Notes: a model not told the origin generated them from the letters alone. Shown: positions 15,698-24,121, counted from the stretch's first letter. The stretch: DNA of 64,000 nt from Marinibaculum pumilum (GCF_042646425.1 NZ_JBHRTR010000054.1:62001-126000); one strand, 5' to 3'. Translations and numbers: made by a program.

Positions 15698-17796
15698 GCG
15701 CCGGCGGACCCGACGCTGGGCTGGCGGGCGATGCCGCCCTTGCCACCGCCCTGCGTCACCTGCTGCCCGATACCCCCTTGCCTGTGGTGCAGCTGCCGGC
15801 CGGCAGCCTGTCGCTCGAGCAGCGGCTGCAGCACCTGGCGGAGAGCGGCGGCTTCCGCTGGCGCGCCGTTTCCCTTGGCGCCGGCTGGTGGCGGCAGCCG
15901 GGTCCGCCGATGCTGCTCTGGCATCACGGCCCGCAGGGCGAGCGGCCACTCGCCGCCCGCTGGCGGGCCGGCGCCTGGCGGACGACCGGGCCCGACGGCC
16001 GCGCCCGGCGGGTGGATGCGGCCAGGGCGGAGGCCGTGCTGCCGACCGCCCATGCGGTCTATCCGCCCCTGCCCGCCGACCTGGGGGACGGAGACGGCGG
16101 CCTGCCATCCGGGCTGTGGCGCTTCGCGCTGGCGCCGGCCCGGGGGGCCCTGCTGGCCACCCTCGCTGCCGGCGGGGCGGCCATGCTGCTGGGCCTGGTC
16201 GTGCCGGTGGCCACCGGGGCGATCATCGGCGCCGCCCTGCCGCAGGCGCGCCTGCCCCTGCTGGCGGAGATGGTGCTGCTGCTGGCGGCCGCCGGGCTCG
16301 GCATGGCCGGCTTCGCGGTGGCCCGCGGCCTGGCCGGCATCCGTGCCGCGACCCTGATCGACCTGCGCCTGCAGGCCGCGGTGTTCGACCGGCTGCTGCG
16401 GGTCTCCCCCGGCTTCTTCAGGCGGTTCAGCGCCGGCGATCTGGCACGGCGGGTTCTGGCGGTGGACGCCGCCCGCCAGACCCTGACCGGCCCGGTGGTC
16501 ACCGGTCTGCTGGGCGGCCTGTTCGCGGCGCTGAGCCTTCTGCTGATGCTGCTCTACGACCTGCGCCTGGCGGTCTTCGGACTGGCCTTCGCAGGCCTCG
16601 CCATCGTGGCGCTGGCGCTCACCGCACGGCTGCAGGCCGGCCCGCTGCAGGCCCTGTACGATGCCGAGGGACGGACCTCCGGTACGATCGTCTCGCTGCT
16701 CTCCGGCATCGCCCGGCTGCGGGTCGCCGCCGCGGAGGCGCGCGCCTTCGCCCAATGGGAAGCCGGCTTCCGGGACCGGCAGGCGGCGGCCTGGCGCAGC
16801 GGGCGCATCGCGGCCGCACGCGGCGCCCTGCTCCTGGCCCTGCCGTCCTGCGGCCTGCTGGGCATGTTCCTGGTGGCGGCGCTGCGCCCCGTGCCGATCG
16901 ACCTGGCCGCCTTCGCCGCCTTCAGCGCGGCCTTCGCCCAGTTCCTCGCCGGCCTTGCCGCGCTGGGCCTGGCCCTGACCCAGGCGGTGGAGGCCCTGCC
17001 ATTGCTGCGTCGCGCCCTGCCGGTCCTGGCCGCGCAAGCGGAGGCGCCGGCCGGCACCGCCGATCCCGGTCCGCTGGGCGGCCGCATCGCCACCCATGCC
17101 CTGACCTTCCGCTATGCCGCTGACCGGCCCGCGGTACTGCACGGCATCGACCTGGAGATCGCGCCGGGCAGCTTCACCGCCATCGTCGGCCCATCCGGGT
17201 CCGGCAAGTCGACCCTGCTGCGGCTGCTGCTGGGCTTCGAGCGGCCGGAAAGCGGCCAGGTGCTGTATGACGGGCAGGATCTCGCCCAGCTGGATCCGCG
17301 ACGGGTGCGCCGGCAGATCGGTACCGTGCTGCAGCTGGGCCGGCTGGTCCCGGGCAGCCTGTACGAGAATATCGCCGGCGGCACCATGGTGCCCGAAGCC
17401 GATGTCTGGGATGCGGTCGCCCTGGCCGGCCTGGAGGACGAGATCGCCGACCTGCCGATGGGGCTGGAGACCTTCGTGTCGGAGGATGGCGGCACCCTGT
17501 CGGGCGGGCAGCGGCAGCGCATCCTGCTGGCGCGGGCGCTGGTCCGCCGGCCGCCGGTCCTGTTCCTGGACGAAGGCACCAGCGCCCTGGACAACCGCAT
17601 GCAGGCCCTGGTCACCGACCGGATTGCCGCGCTGGGGGTGACCCGCCTGGTGATCGCCCACCGGCTGAGCACGATCCGCGACGCCGACTGCATCCTGGTG
17701 ATGGAGGCGGGCCGGATCGTCGAGCGCGGCCGCTACGACGAACTGATGGCCGCGCGCGGCACCTTCTGGCAGCTGGCCCGGCGACAGATCGCCTGA
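15694..17796 (+). CDS. Second ABC transporter of the NHLM-type exporter
   Basis: 700 residues; the ATG overlaps the previous stop (ATGA). The first 150 residues form a soluble domain in place of a peptidase: it has no C39 Cys/His motif and carries LSLEQRLQHLAESGGFRWRA. Membrane helices follow, then an ATPase with Walker A GPSGSGKST at about 499, signature LSGGQRQR at about 602 and LFLDEGTSALD. This is the NHLM ABC2 layout (TIGR03797 type). It probably works with the peptidase-containing protein, perhaps as a heterodimer; this pairing is known only by genomic co-occurrence. A GC-rich hairpin follows the stop. Confidence 0.9.
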   Translation: MSAGGPDAGLAGDAALATALRHLLPDTPLPVVQLPAGSLSLEQRLQHLAESGGFRWRAVSLGAGWWRQPGPPMLLWHHGPQGERPLAARWRAGAWRTTGPDGRARRVDAARAEAVLPTAHAVYPPLPADLGDGDGGLPSGLWRFALAPARGALLATLAAGGAAMLLGLVVPVATGAIIGAALPQARLPLLAEMVLLLAAAGLGMAGFAVARGLAGIRAATLIDLRLQAAVFDRLLRVSPGFFRRFSAGDLARRVLAVDAARQTLTGPVVTGLLGGLFAALSLLLMLLYDLRLAVFGLAFAGLAIVALALTARLQAGPLQALYDAEGRTSGTIVSLLSGIARLRVAAAEARAFAQWEAGFRDRQAAAWRSGRIAAARGALLLALPSCGLLGMFLVAALRPVPIDLAAFAAFSAAFAQFLAGLAALGLALTQAVEALPLLRRALPVLAAQAEAPAGTADPGPLGGRIATHALTFRYAADRPAVLHGIDLEIAPGSFTAIVGPSGSGKSTLLRLLLGFERPESGQVLYDGQDLAQLDPRRVRRQIGTVLQLGRLVPGSLYENIAGGTMVPEADVWDAVALAGLEDEIADLPMGLETFVSEDGGTLSGGQRQRILLARALVRRPPVLFLDEGTSALDNRMQALVTDRIAALGVTRLVIAHRLSTIRDADCILVMEAGRIVERGRYDELMAARGTFWQLARRQIA

Positions 17797-17820
17797 GGCC
17801 CCGCTTTCGGCCTGCTCCCG

Positions 17821-17844
17821 CGCCCCGCCCTGCAGGCGGGGGCG
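17821..17844 (+). terminator. Hairpin after the exporter operon
   Basis: CGCCCCGCC and GGCGGGGGCG form an imperfect stem around TGCA, 25 bp after the exporter stop and 17 bp from the convergent P8 gene. There is no U-run. It probably ends both transcripts. Confidence 0.4.
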
Positions 17845-17860
17845 GCAGCATGGCCTTACA

Positions 17861-18001
17861 TCACCTGGGGTAGACTTCGATGATGCCGCCGGCGACTGCC
17901 TGCATCTCGCCCTGCGGCAGGCGCGCCGCCGGTGCGGGGCGCGGCGCCTGCCGCCGGTCTGGCTGCTGTGTCTCGCGGCCTGTGCTGCGGTTCCTGTTCA
18001 T
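17861..18001 (-). CDS. Putative secreted peptide precursor P8
   Basis: 46 residues starting MNRNRSTGRETQQ, with an excellent ribosome binding site (AAGGAGGCAGTC before the ATG). The Arg/Pro-rich leader ends QGEMQAVAGG, the closest of all to the classic x-x-V-A-G-G of Nif11/NHLM leaders. The tail is only IIEVYPR (7 residues). It lies just downstream of the exporter operon, convergent with it. A mature peptide this short, free of Cys, is unusual for a bacteriocin and would suit a signal or a processed, modified product. Adjacent location, motif and strong ribosome site support a real gene. Confidence 0.72.
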   Translation of the reverse strand: MNRNRSTGRETQQPDRRQAPRPAPAARLPQGEMQAVAGGIIEVYPR

Positions 18002-18158
18002 GACTGCCTCCTTGATGCCGATCATGGCCCTCCTGCCTCGCCTCCCGGTGCGGAAACGGCCCGGCAGGATCGGCCGGCCACGGTTCGGATCTGAGAGCCG
18101 ATTGCGGCGGCGGCGTGTCGGCAGCGGCTCGCTGCATGACGCCGCCGCCGCGCGGCCC

Positions 18159-19208
18159 TCAGCCGGCCGGCGACAGGCAGGTCCGCAACGCCGCCGCATT
18201 GCCGCGCATCAGGTTCCCGTACAGGGCCGGGCCGTCGGGAATGTCGGCGCCCAGCGGATCCAGGGTGCCGGTCCGCACGGCACTGCCTTCGATCACGACT
18301 TCGACAAGGTCCGGCGGAAATTGCGGCTCGGTGAAGATGCAGACCGCGCCGGTGTCGCGGATCTTCTGACGCAGCTCGCTCAACCGTTCGGCACCCGGCC
18401 TGCGATCCGGGCTGACGGTGACGGAGCCGACGGCGTTCAGGCGGTAGCGCGCCTCAAGATACTGGAAGGCATCGTGGAACTGCACGAAGGGGCGGTCGGC
18501 GACCGGCCCCAGGACCGCAGCGAGTTCGGTGTCGAGCGCTGCCAGGCGTGCATCCATCTCCGCGGCATTGGCGGCATAGCGTTCCGCATTGGCGGGATCC
18601 GTCTTCTGCAGCGCGGCCGCGATGGCGGCGACCATCGCGCGCGCATTCCGCGGGTCGAGCCAGACATGCTGGTCCTCGCCATGCTGCCCGTCGTGACCAT
18701 CGCCATGCGCATGGTCGTGGTCGTCTGCATGATCGTGATCATGGTCATCGGCATGGTCATGATCGTCGGCGTGATCGTGATCGCCCGCATGGTCGTGATC
18801 GTGACCGTCGCCCTCAGCATGATCGTGATGATGCCCTTCCCACGCACCGCCCTCACGATACGGCAGGTGGGTCACGCCCGGTGCTTCCGCCAGGCTCAGG
18901 ACCTCCGCCGAGCCGGCGAGTTTGTCGAGCGGGCCTTCGAGGAAGGTTTCCAGGCCCGGGCCGACCCAGACCACCATCTGGGCATCGGCCAGCGCCCGCG
19001 CATCGGACGGCCGCAGTGAAAAGGTGTGCGGCGAGCCGCCGCCGCGCACGATCAGGTGCGGGCTGCCCACCCCCTCCATCACGCCGGCGACCAGCGAATG
19101 GACCGGCTTGATGGAAGCCACCACCTCCGGCGCAGCAGTGGCGCCCGCCCCCGACCCCAGAAGCAGGAAGGCGGTGAGGGAGATGACAGGGAGGATCTTT
19201 CGCGGCAT
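18159..19208 (-). CDS. znuA: Zinc ABC transporter substrate-binding protein ZnuA
   Basis: About 349 residues with a signal peptide (LPVISLTAFLLLGSGAGATA). Zinc ligands typical of the family are present: SIKPVHSLVAGVM, GGGSPHTFSLRPSDAR, EDQHVWLDPRN and QFHDAFQYLEARY. Between them is a long His/Asp-rich loop of about 55 residues, built of HDHADD-like repeats, which captures zinc. It delivers zinc in the periplasm to ZnuBC. It diverges from znuC across a 160-bp region with two Zur-like boxes. The start (MPRKILPV) was chosen to place the signal peptide at the N-terminus; an ATG three codons upstream is equally possible. Confidence 0.95.
   Translation of the reverse strand: MPRKILPVISLTAFLLLGSGAGATAAPEVVASIKPVHSLVAGVMEGVGSPHLIVRGGGSPHTFSLRPSDARALADAQMVVWVGPGLETFLEGPLDKLAGSAEVLSLAEAPGVTHLPYREGGAWEGHHHDHAEGDGHDHDHAGDHDHADDHDHADDHDHDHADDHDHAHGDGHDGQHGEDQHVWLDPRNARAMVAAIAAALQKTDPANAERYAANAAEMDARLAALDTELAAVLGPVADRPFVQFHDAFQYLEARYRLNAVGSVTVSPDRRPGAERLSELRQKIRDTGAVCIFTEPQFPPDLVEVVIEGSAVRTGTLDPLGADIPDGPALYGNLMRGNAAALRTCLSPAG
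18670..18840 (-). repeat. His/Asp codon repeat inside znuA
   Basis: Imperfect tandem units of roughly 15-21 bases encode HDHAD-type sequence (GDHDHADDHDHADDHD). They make up the metal-binding loop of ZnuA. Such repeats change length easily by slippage, so alleles may differ between strains. Confidence 0.8.
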
Positions 19209-19239
19209 GACGTCCATCCAGCAACGACGGGAAATAGGT

Positions 19240-19259
19240 GCGTTACGGTATAACGTTTC
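19240..19259. promoter_or_regulatory. Zur-like box near znuA
   Basis: GCGTTACGGTATAACGTTTC contains GTTA and TAAC half sites in a GTTAyrrTATAAC-like palindrome, 31 bp before the znuA start. It should bind zinc-loaded Zur, encoded by the fourth gene of this locus, and repress znuA. Confidence 0.7.
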
Positions 19260-19325
19260 AAGCCGGCTCAGGCAAACCCCGCGGGGCGTCATGGCCTGGG
19301 TGCCGATGTTGTGGCAGAATCAAAA

Positions 19326-19340
19326 CGTTATGATATAACG
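19326..19340. promoter_or_regulatory. Zur-like box before znuC
   Basis: CGTTATGATATAACG is a near-perfect palindrome (arms CGTTAT and ATAACG), 27 bp before the znuC start. Together with the box at 19240 it covers the divergent znuA/znuC promoters. Confidence 0.75.
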
Positions 19341-19367
19341 ATTCCAGTTCCACCCCAGCAGGACATC

Positions 19368-20231
19368 ATGCATCGCTCCGCCGCGCCGCCGGCCCTATCC
19401 CCCGACCAGGATCCGCACCGCAGCGGGCATGCCCACATGCCGGAGGCGGCACCGGCCGACATGCTGGCCGGGATCGAAGGGCTGGGCGTGCATCGCGGCG
19501 GCCGCTGGCTGGTGCGCCATGTCGACCTGTGGGTCCGCCGCGGCGAGATCGTCTCCCTGATCGGCCCCAACGGCAGCGGCAAGAGCACCACCGCCAAGGC
19601 CCTGCTGGGCATCCTGCGCCCCGACGAGGGACAGGTCCGGCGAGAGCCGGGCCTGAGGATCGGCTATGTGCCGCAGCGCCTTTCCATCGACTGGTCGCTG
19701 CCGCTGAGCGTGCGGCGCCTGATGACCCTCACCGGGCGCTTCAGCGAGGCGGAGATCCAGGCCGCGCTGGCCGAGGTGGGGATCGATCACCTTGCCGGGG
19801 CGGAGGTGCAGACCCTGTCCGGCGGCGAGTTCCAGCGCGCGCTTCTGGCCCGCGCGCTGGTGCGCCGCCCGGGCCTGCTGGTCCTGGACGAACCCGTCCA
19901 GGGTGTCGACTTCAGCGGCGAGATCGCGCTCTACGACCTGATCGGGACGATCCGCGACCGGCTGGACTGCGGCATCCTGCTGATCTCCCACGACCTGCAT
20001 GTGGTAATGGCGCAGACCGACCGGGTGGTCTGCCTCAACGGTCATGTCTGCTGTTCCGGCACGCCGCAGAACGTCGCCGCCAGCCCGGAATATGTCCGGC
20101 TGTTCGGCTCCCGCGCCGCGGAGACACTGGGCGTCTACCGCCACCGCCACGACCATGCGCATCTGGAGGATGGTCGCGTCGTGCCGCTCGACGGCCGGCC
20201 GCAGGCAGCGGACGGCGCCGGCGATGCTTGA
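19368..20231 (+). CDS. znuC: Zinc ABC transporter ATP-binding protein ZnuC
   Basis: 287 residues. The ATPase has Walker A IGPNGSGKSTT, Q-loop GYVPQRLSIDWSLPLSV, signature TLSGGEFQRALLARALVRRP, Walker B LLVLDEPVQGVD and switch His ISHDLHVVM. PVQGVD is characteristic of ZnuC. The C-terminus carries a small His cluster (YRHRHDHAHLEDG), common in zinc transport ATPases. The start at 19368 was chosen because the Zur-like box lies between it and the earlier in-frame start. It overlaps znuB by 8 bases. Confidence 0.93.
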   Translation: MHRSAAPPALSPDQDPHRSGHAHMPEAAPADMLAGIEGLGVHRGGRWLVRHVDLWVRRGEIVSLIGPNGSGKSTTAKALLGILRPDEGQVRREPGLRIGYVPQRLSIDWSLPLSVRRLMTLTGRFSEAEIQAALAEVGIDHLAGAEVQTLSGGEFQRALLARALVRRPGLLVLDEPVQGVDFSGEIALYDLIGTIRDRLDCGILLISHDLHVVMAQTDRVVCLNGHVCCSGTPQNVAASPEYVRLFGSRAAETLGVYRHRHDHAHLEDGRVVPLDGRPQAADGAGDA

Positions 20232-21024
20232 CGCCTTCTTCCTGCGGGCGCTGGCTGCCGGCCTCGGCGTCGCGCTGATCGCCGGGCCGCTGGGCTGCTT
20301 CATCGTCTGGCGGCGGATGGCCTATTTCGGCGACACGATGGCCCATGCGGGCCTGCTCGGCGTCGCGCTGTCCTTCCTTTTGGAGGTGAACATCATGGCC
20401 GGGGTGTTCGGGGTGGCCGTCTGTGCCGCCCTGGCCCTGGTCCTGCTGCAGCGACAGACCCTGCTGCCCGCCGACGCGCTGCTGGGAATCCTGGCCCATT
20501 CCACCCTGGCGCTGGGCCTGGTGCTGCTCGCCTTCATGGCCTGGCTGCGGGTCGACCTGCTGAGCTACCTGTTCGGCGACATCCTGGCGGTGTCCTGGAC
20601 CGATGTGACGATCGTCTGGGCCGGCGGCGCGGCGGTGCTGGCCGTCCTGCTGGCGATCTGGCGGCCGCTCCTCGCCGCCACCGTCTCGCCGGAGCTGGCG
20701 GCGGCGGAGGGCATGAACCCGGAGCGCGAGCGCCTCGCCTTCATGATCCTGCTTGCAGCGGTGATCGCGGTGGCGATCAAGATCGTCGGCATCCTGCTGA
20801 TCACCTCGCTGCTGATCATCCCGGCGGCCAGCGCGCGACGCCTCGCCACCGGGCCGGAGGTGATGGCCCTGGTGGCATCGGCGCTGGGCTGCGGCGCCGT
20901 CGCCCTCGGCCTCTTCGCCTCCCTGGAATTCGACACGCCGGCCGGACCGAGCATCGTCGTCGCCGCCCTGCTATTGTTCCTTGTGACCCAGTTGCGGCTG
21001 GCCGCCCGCCGCCGCCCGACCTGA
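20224..21024 (+). CDS. znuB: Zinc ABC transporter permease ZnuB
   Basis: 266 residues, about eight membrane helices, beginning MLDAFFLRALAAGLGVALIA. Family motifs MAYFGDTMAHAGLLGVALSF and VAIKIVGILLITSLLIIPAA are present. It forms the inner-membrane channel for zinc with ZnuC. The ATG overlaps the end of znuC, showing translational coupling, and zur follows after 13 bp. Confidence 0.93.
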   Translation: MLDAFFLRALAAGLGVALIAGPLGCFIVWRRMAYFGDTMAHAGLLGVALSFLLEVNIMAGVFGVAVCAALALVLLQRQTLLPADALLGILAHSTLALGLVLLAFMAWLRVDLLSYLFGDILAVSWTDVTIVWAGGAAVLAVLLAIWRPLLAATVSPELAAAEGMNPERERLAFMILLAAVIAVAIKIVGILLITSLLIIPAASARRLATGPEVMALVASALGCGAVALGLFASLEFDTPAGPSIVVAALLLFLVTQLRLAARRRPT

Positions 21025-21037
21025 AACGAGGGGAGCC

Positions 21038-21448
21038 ATGGCCGAAGCCGCCCCGAGACTGACCCGCAACCAGAAGCTGGTGCATGCCCGGCTGGCCAGC
21101 GCCGGCCGCGCGATGAGCGCCTATGAACTGCTGGATTCGCTGCGCGATGACGGGCTGCGTGCGCCGGTGCAGGTTTATCGCGCCCTGGACAAGCTGACCG
21201 GCATCGGCCTGATCCATCGCCTGGAAAGCTGCAACGCCTATATCGCCTGCGCCGGCAGCCACCACGTGCCGCATGACGAGGCCGAAGCCGCCGCCTTCGC
21301 GATCTGCGACGATTGCGGCTCGGTGACCGAATTTGCCGCCGGCGACAGCCTGGCCGCGCTGGTGCGCCATGCCGCGAAGGCCGGTTTCGTCACCCGGCAG
21401 ACCACCATCGAGCTGCGCGGCCTCTGCGCCGCCTGCAGCCGGCAGTGA
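21038..21448 (+). CDS. zur: Zinc uptake regulator Zur (Fur family)
   Basis: 136 residues. The winged helix includes SAYELLDSLRDDGLRAPVQV and YRALDKLTGIGLIHRLES. The structural zinc site has Cys90/Cys93 (CDDC) and Cys130/Cys133 (CAAC), and SHHVPHDE supplies regulatory ligands. The DSLRD..LRAPVQVYRAL sequence and the operon context mark it as Zur rather than Fur. It is likely autoregulated through the box before znuC. AGGGGAG-type ribosome site (GAGGGGAGCC) precedes the ATG. Confidence 0.92.
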   Translation: MAEAAPRLTRNQKLVHARLASAGRAMSAYELLDSLRDDGLRAPVQVYRALDKLTGIGLIHRLESCNAYIACAGSHHVPHDEAEAAAFAICDDCGSVTEFAAGDSLAALVRHAAKAGFVTRQTTIELRGLCAACSRQ

Positions 21449-22089
21449 AGCGGGCCCTCGCCGCCGCCATGCTGGCGGCCCTTCTCGGCGCCGCCGGCCC
21501 GGCCGCCGCGCACCCGCACGGCTGGATCGACCTGCAGGTGACGATCGGCTTCGACGACCAGGGCCGGATCGCCACCCTCCGGGAAACCTGGCTGTTCGAC
21601 GACGCCTATTCCGCCTTTGCCACCGGCGGCATGGACAATGACGGCGACGGCCGGCCGGACCAGGCGCTGCTGGAAGAGCTGCTGCAGGAGAACATCTCGA
21701 ACCTGGCGGAATACGACTATTTCACGAAGGTCCGGCAGGACGAACGCAGTATCGGCTTCGGCACGCCGACGGACCTGGCCACCCGGATGGCGGGCAGCCG
21801 GCTGGAGATCGCCTTCACCCTGCCGCTGGCGGAGCCGGTATCGCCGCGTGACGGCGCCTTCAGCTACAGCATCTACGACCCGACCTACTATATCGAGATG
21901 GTCCATGCAGAGGATCCCGCAGCCATTCGCCTGCAGGCCGCACCAGAGGATTGCCATGCCAACCTGCTGCCGCCGAACCCGACCGGCGACCAGGTGGCGA
22001 TGGCCTCCGCCCTGGATGCTACCCAGACCGGCTGGGACGGGCTGGGAGCGCTGTTCGCGGAGGTCGTGCCGGTCCGCTGCGGTGACTGA
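21445..22089 (+). CDS. DUF1007 periplasmic protein
   Basis: 214 residues from a GTG overlapping the zur stop (GTGA). A signal peptide (LAAAMLAALLGAAGPAAAHP) leads to HPHGWIDLQVTIGFDDQGRI, the conserved opening of DUF1007, with LRETWLFDDAYSAF and a Ca-like DNDGDGRPD stretch. DUF1007 proteins pair with NicO permeases, as here. The His-Pro-His at the mature N-terminus could be a metal ligand. Its place in a Zur-controlled operon suggests a role in zinc handling at the periplasm, but this is inference. Confidence 0.85.
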   Translation: MKRALAAAMLAALLGAAGPAAAHPHGWIDLQVTIGFDDQGRIATLRETWLFDDAYSAFATGGMDNDGDGRPDQALLEELLQENISNLAEYDYFTKVRQDERSIGFGTPTDLATRMAGSRLEIAFTLPLAEPVSPRDGAFSYSIYDPTYYIEMVHAEDPAAIRLQAAPEDCHANLLPPNPTGDQVAMASALDATQTGWDGLGALFAEVVPVRCGD

Positions 22090-23131
22090 GAGCGCAGGCC
22101 GCCTCCTCGCGGCGCTGCTGCTGTCGCTGGCGGTCCTGTGGTCCGGTCAGGCGCTGGCCGAAACGGCGGCGGCCGCAATCGTCGATCCCGGCCTGTGGGA
22201 CCGCACCATGGCCTGGATCTTTGCCGAGCAGCGCGCCTGGCACCACGACCTCGTGGCGCAGATGCGGGGACTGGGCAGCGGCGGCAGCCAGACCACAGCA
22301 TGGGCCCTGATCCTGGCCAGTTTCCTCTACGGCCTGTTCCATGCCGCCGGGCCGGGCCATGGCAAGGTGGTGCTCGCCTCCTACCTGCTGAGCCACCGGC
22401 AGCGGGTGGGCCGCGGCGTGGCGCTGGCGGCCGCCTCCGCCTTCTGCCAGGGCGTGGTGGCGGTGATCCTGGTCTACGGCCTGCTCTATCTCACCGACCT
22501 GCTGCCGCGCGACACGAAGACGGCGGTGAACTGGACCGAGCGCGGCAGCTTCGTGCTGCTCGGCGTCCTCGGCCTCTGGCTGGCGGCACGGGCGCTGCGG
22601 GACGGCATCCGGGTCTGGCAGCCCGCCACCGCCGGCGCCCATGGGCATGGCCACGACCACGGCCACCACCACGACCATCATGATCGTCACGACGGGCAGG
22701 CCCATGGTCATGTCCATGGGCCGGGCTGCGGCCACAGCCACGGCCCGTCGGCGGACCAGATCGAATCCGCGGGCAGCCTGCGCGGCGCGATCGCGGTGAT
22801 CCTCTCCATCGGCCTGCGCCCGTGCAGCGGCGCGGTGCTGGTGCTGGTCCTGGCGCAGGCCATGGCGCTGCCGCTCGCCGGACTGGCCGCGGTGCTGGCA
22901 ATGTCCTGCGGCACCGCGCTGGCCGTCGCCGCGCTGGCGCTCGTCGCCGTTCATGCCCGCCGCTGGGCGGCGGCGCTGGCCGGCGGCGGGGCGGGTGGTA
23001 CGGGAGATGGCGGCCGCGGCCTGGCCCTTGCCGGCCTGGCGGTCCGCCTTGCCGGCGGCCTGGTGATCCTGGCCCTAGGGGCGAGCCTGTTCGCCGCCAG
23101 CTTCGCCCCCGCCCATCCGTTGGGGATGTAG
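22082..23131 (+). CDS. NicO/RcnA-family metal permease
   Basis: 349 residues from a GTG start, overlapping the previous gene by 8 bases. It has a signal-like first helix, then FLYGLFHAAGPGHGKVVLAS (the H-x4-G-H metal motif), further helices, a His-rich cytoplasmic loop (HGHGHDHGHHHDHHDRHD) and LSIGLRPCSGAVLVLVLAQA. This is the nickel/cobalt transporter fold. Family members export or import Ni2+ or Co2+. In a zinc-regulated operon with DUF1007 it may move zinc or dispose of competing metals; direction cannot be inferred from sequence. Confidence 0.88.
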   Translation: MTESAGRLLAALLLSLAVLWSGQALAETAAAAIVDPGLWDRTMAWIFAEQRAWHHDLVAQMRGLGSGGSQTTAWALILASFLYGLFHAAGPGHGKVVLASYLLSHRQRVGRGVALAAASAFCQGVVAVILVYGLLYLTDLLPRDTKTAVNWTERGSFVLLGVLGLWLAARALRDGIRVWQPATAGAHGHGHDHGHHHDHHDRHDGQAHGHVHGPGCGHSHGPSADQIESAGSLRGAIAVILSIGLRPCSGAVLVLVLAQAMALPLAGLAAVLAMSCGTALAVAALALVAVHARRWAAALAGGGAGGTGDGGRGLALAGLAVRLAGGLVILALGASLFAASFAPAHPLGM

Positions 23132-23143
23132 GCGGCCGCCGCT

Positions 23144-24121
23144 TCAGGCTTCGAAGCGCACCACGTCGGTATTGGCGCCGCACAGCAGCACGCCGACCCG
23201 CTCCCCCGCCGCGGGCCGGTAGCGGCCGGACAGCAGGGCGGCGAAGGCCGCCGCCGCGCCCGGTTCCACGACCAGACGCAGGCAGTCCCAGAGCGCCGCC
23301 TGCGCCGCCCGGATCGCCGCATCCTCGACCAGGACCGAGGCGCCGACATGGGCCTGCGCCAGCGGGAACATCAGGCGGCCGACCTTGCGCGGCGCCAGGC
23401 TGTCGGCTGCGATGCCGCCCGCCGGCGAGTCCACCGGCCGCCCGGCCTCCAGGGCAAGGTTCAGGGTCGGCGCACCCTCCGGCTCCACCGCCACCAGCTT
23501 CACCCGGCCGGCAAACCAGGCGGCCAGGCCGCCGATCAGCCCGCCGCCGCCGACCGCGACCAGCAGGCTGTCCAGCTCCGGCGCCTGACCCTCGAATTCC
23601 AGTCCGGTGGTGCCCTGGCCCAGCAGGGTCTCCCGCTGGTCATAGGCATGCACCGACAGGGCACCGGTTTCCGCCAGGAAGCTCTCGCTGGCGGCCAGGG
23701 CATCGGCGTAGCGCTCGCCCACGGTCACCAGCCGCGCACCATAGCCGCGGATCCGTTCCGTCTTGGCGGGGGAGGTGATGCCCGGCACGAAGATCGTCGC
23801 CGGGATCCCCAGCCGCATCGCCGCATAGGCCACCGCCGCGCCGTGATTGCCGCCCGACGCCGCCGCCACGCCGGCCGGCGGCACCTTGCGGGTCAGCAGG
23901 TTGGCGAAGGCGCCGCGCGCCTTGAAGGAGCCGCTATGCTGCAGATGCTCCAGCTTCAGCACGACGGGACAGGCGGTTCCGCCGGCTGCCCCGAAGCCGG
24001 CGAAATCGGCCAGATCGACCTCCACGACCGGCGTGCGGCGGACATGCGGCCGGATCAACGGCTCCACTTCCGCCACCGCCGCCCGGTCGATTCCTGCCTC
24101 TCCTGCCGTCTGGCCGATCAT
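23144..24121 (-). CDS. Threonine/serine dehydratase-like PLP enzyme
   Basis: 325 residues, fold type II PLP protein without a C-terminal ACT domain. The PLP lysine is in SGSFKARGAFANLL; SGGNHGAAVAYAA binds the substrate carboxylate and VGGGGLIGGLAAW the phosphate. It should deaminate L-threonine or L-serine (or hydroxy-aspartate) to a 2-oxo acid and ammonia. Length fits the catabolic or hydroxyaspartate group. The ATG at 24121 starts MIGQTAGEAGIDRA. It diverges from the azlCD pair. Confidence 0.88.
   Translation of the reverse strand: MIGQTAGEAGIDRAAVAEVEPLIRPHVRRTPVVEVDLADFAGFGAAGGTACPVVLKLEHLQHSGSFKARGAFANLLTRKVPPAGVAAASGGNHGAAVAYAAMRLGIPATIFVPGITSPAKTERIRGYGARLVTVGERYADALAASESFLAETGALSVHAYDQRETLLGQGTTGLEFEGQAPELDSLLVAVGGGGLIGGLAAWFAGRVKLVAVEPEGAPTLNLALEAGRPVDSPAGGIAADSLAPRKVGRLMFPLAQAHVGASVLVEDAAIRAAQAALWDCLRLVVEPGAAAAFAALLSGRYRPAAGERVGVLLCGANTDVVRFEA

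Noticed and set aside
13331..16108. Long minus-strand open frame of 925 codons
   Set aside because: Antisense to the NHLM ABC transporter genes, which have full motifs; low-complexity composition rich in Arg, Gly and Gln.
18670..18840. Tandem repeat suspected to be a CRISPR or minisatellite
   Set aside because: The repeats lie in frame inside znuA and encode the His/Asp metal loop; no spacers or cas genes.
22640..22745. His-codon-rich repeat as a separate element
   Set aside because: It is simply the coding sequence for the His-rich loop of the NicO permease.
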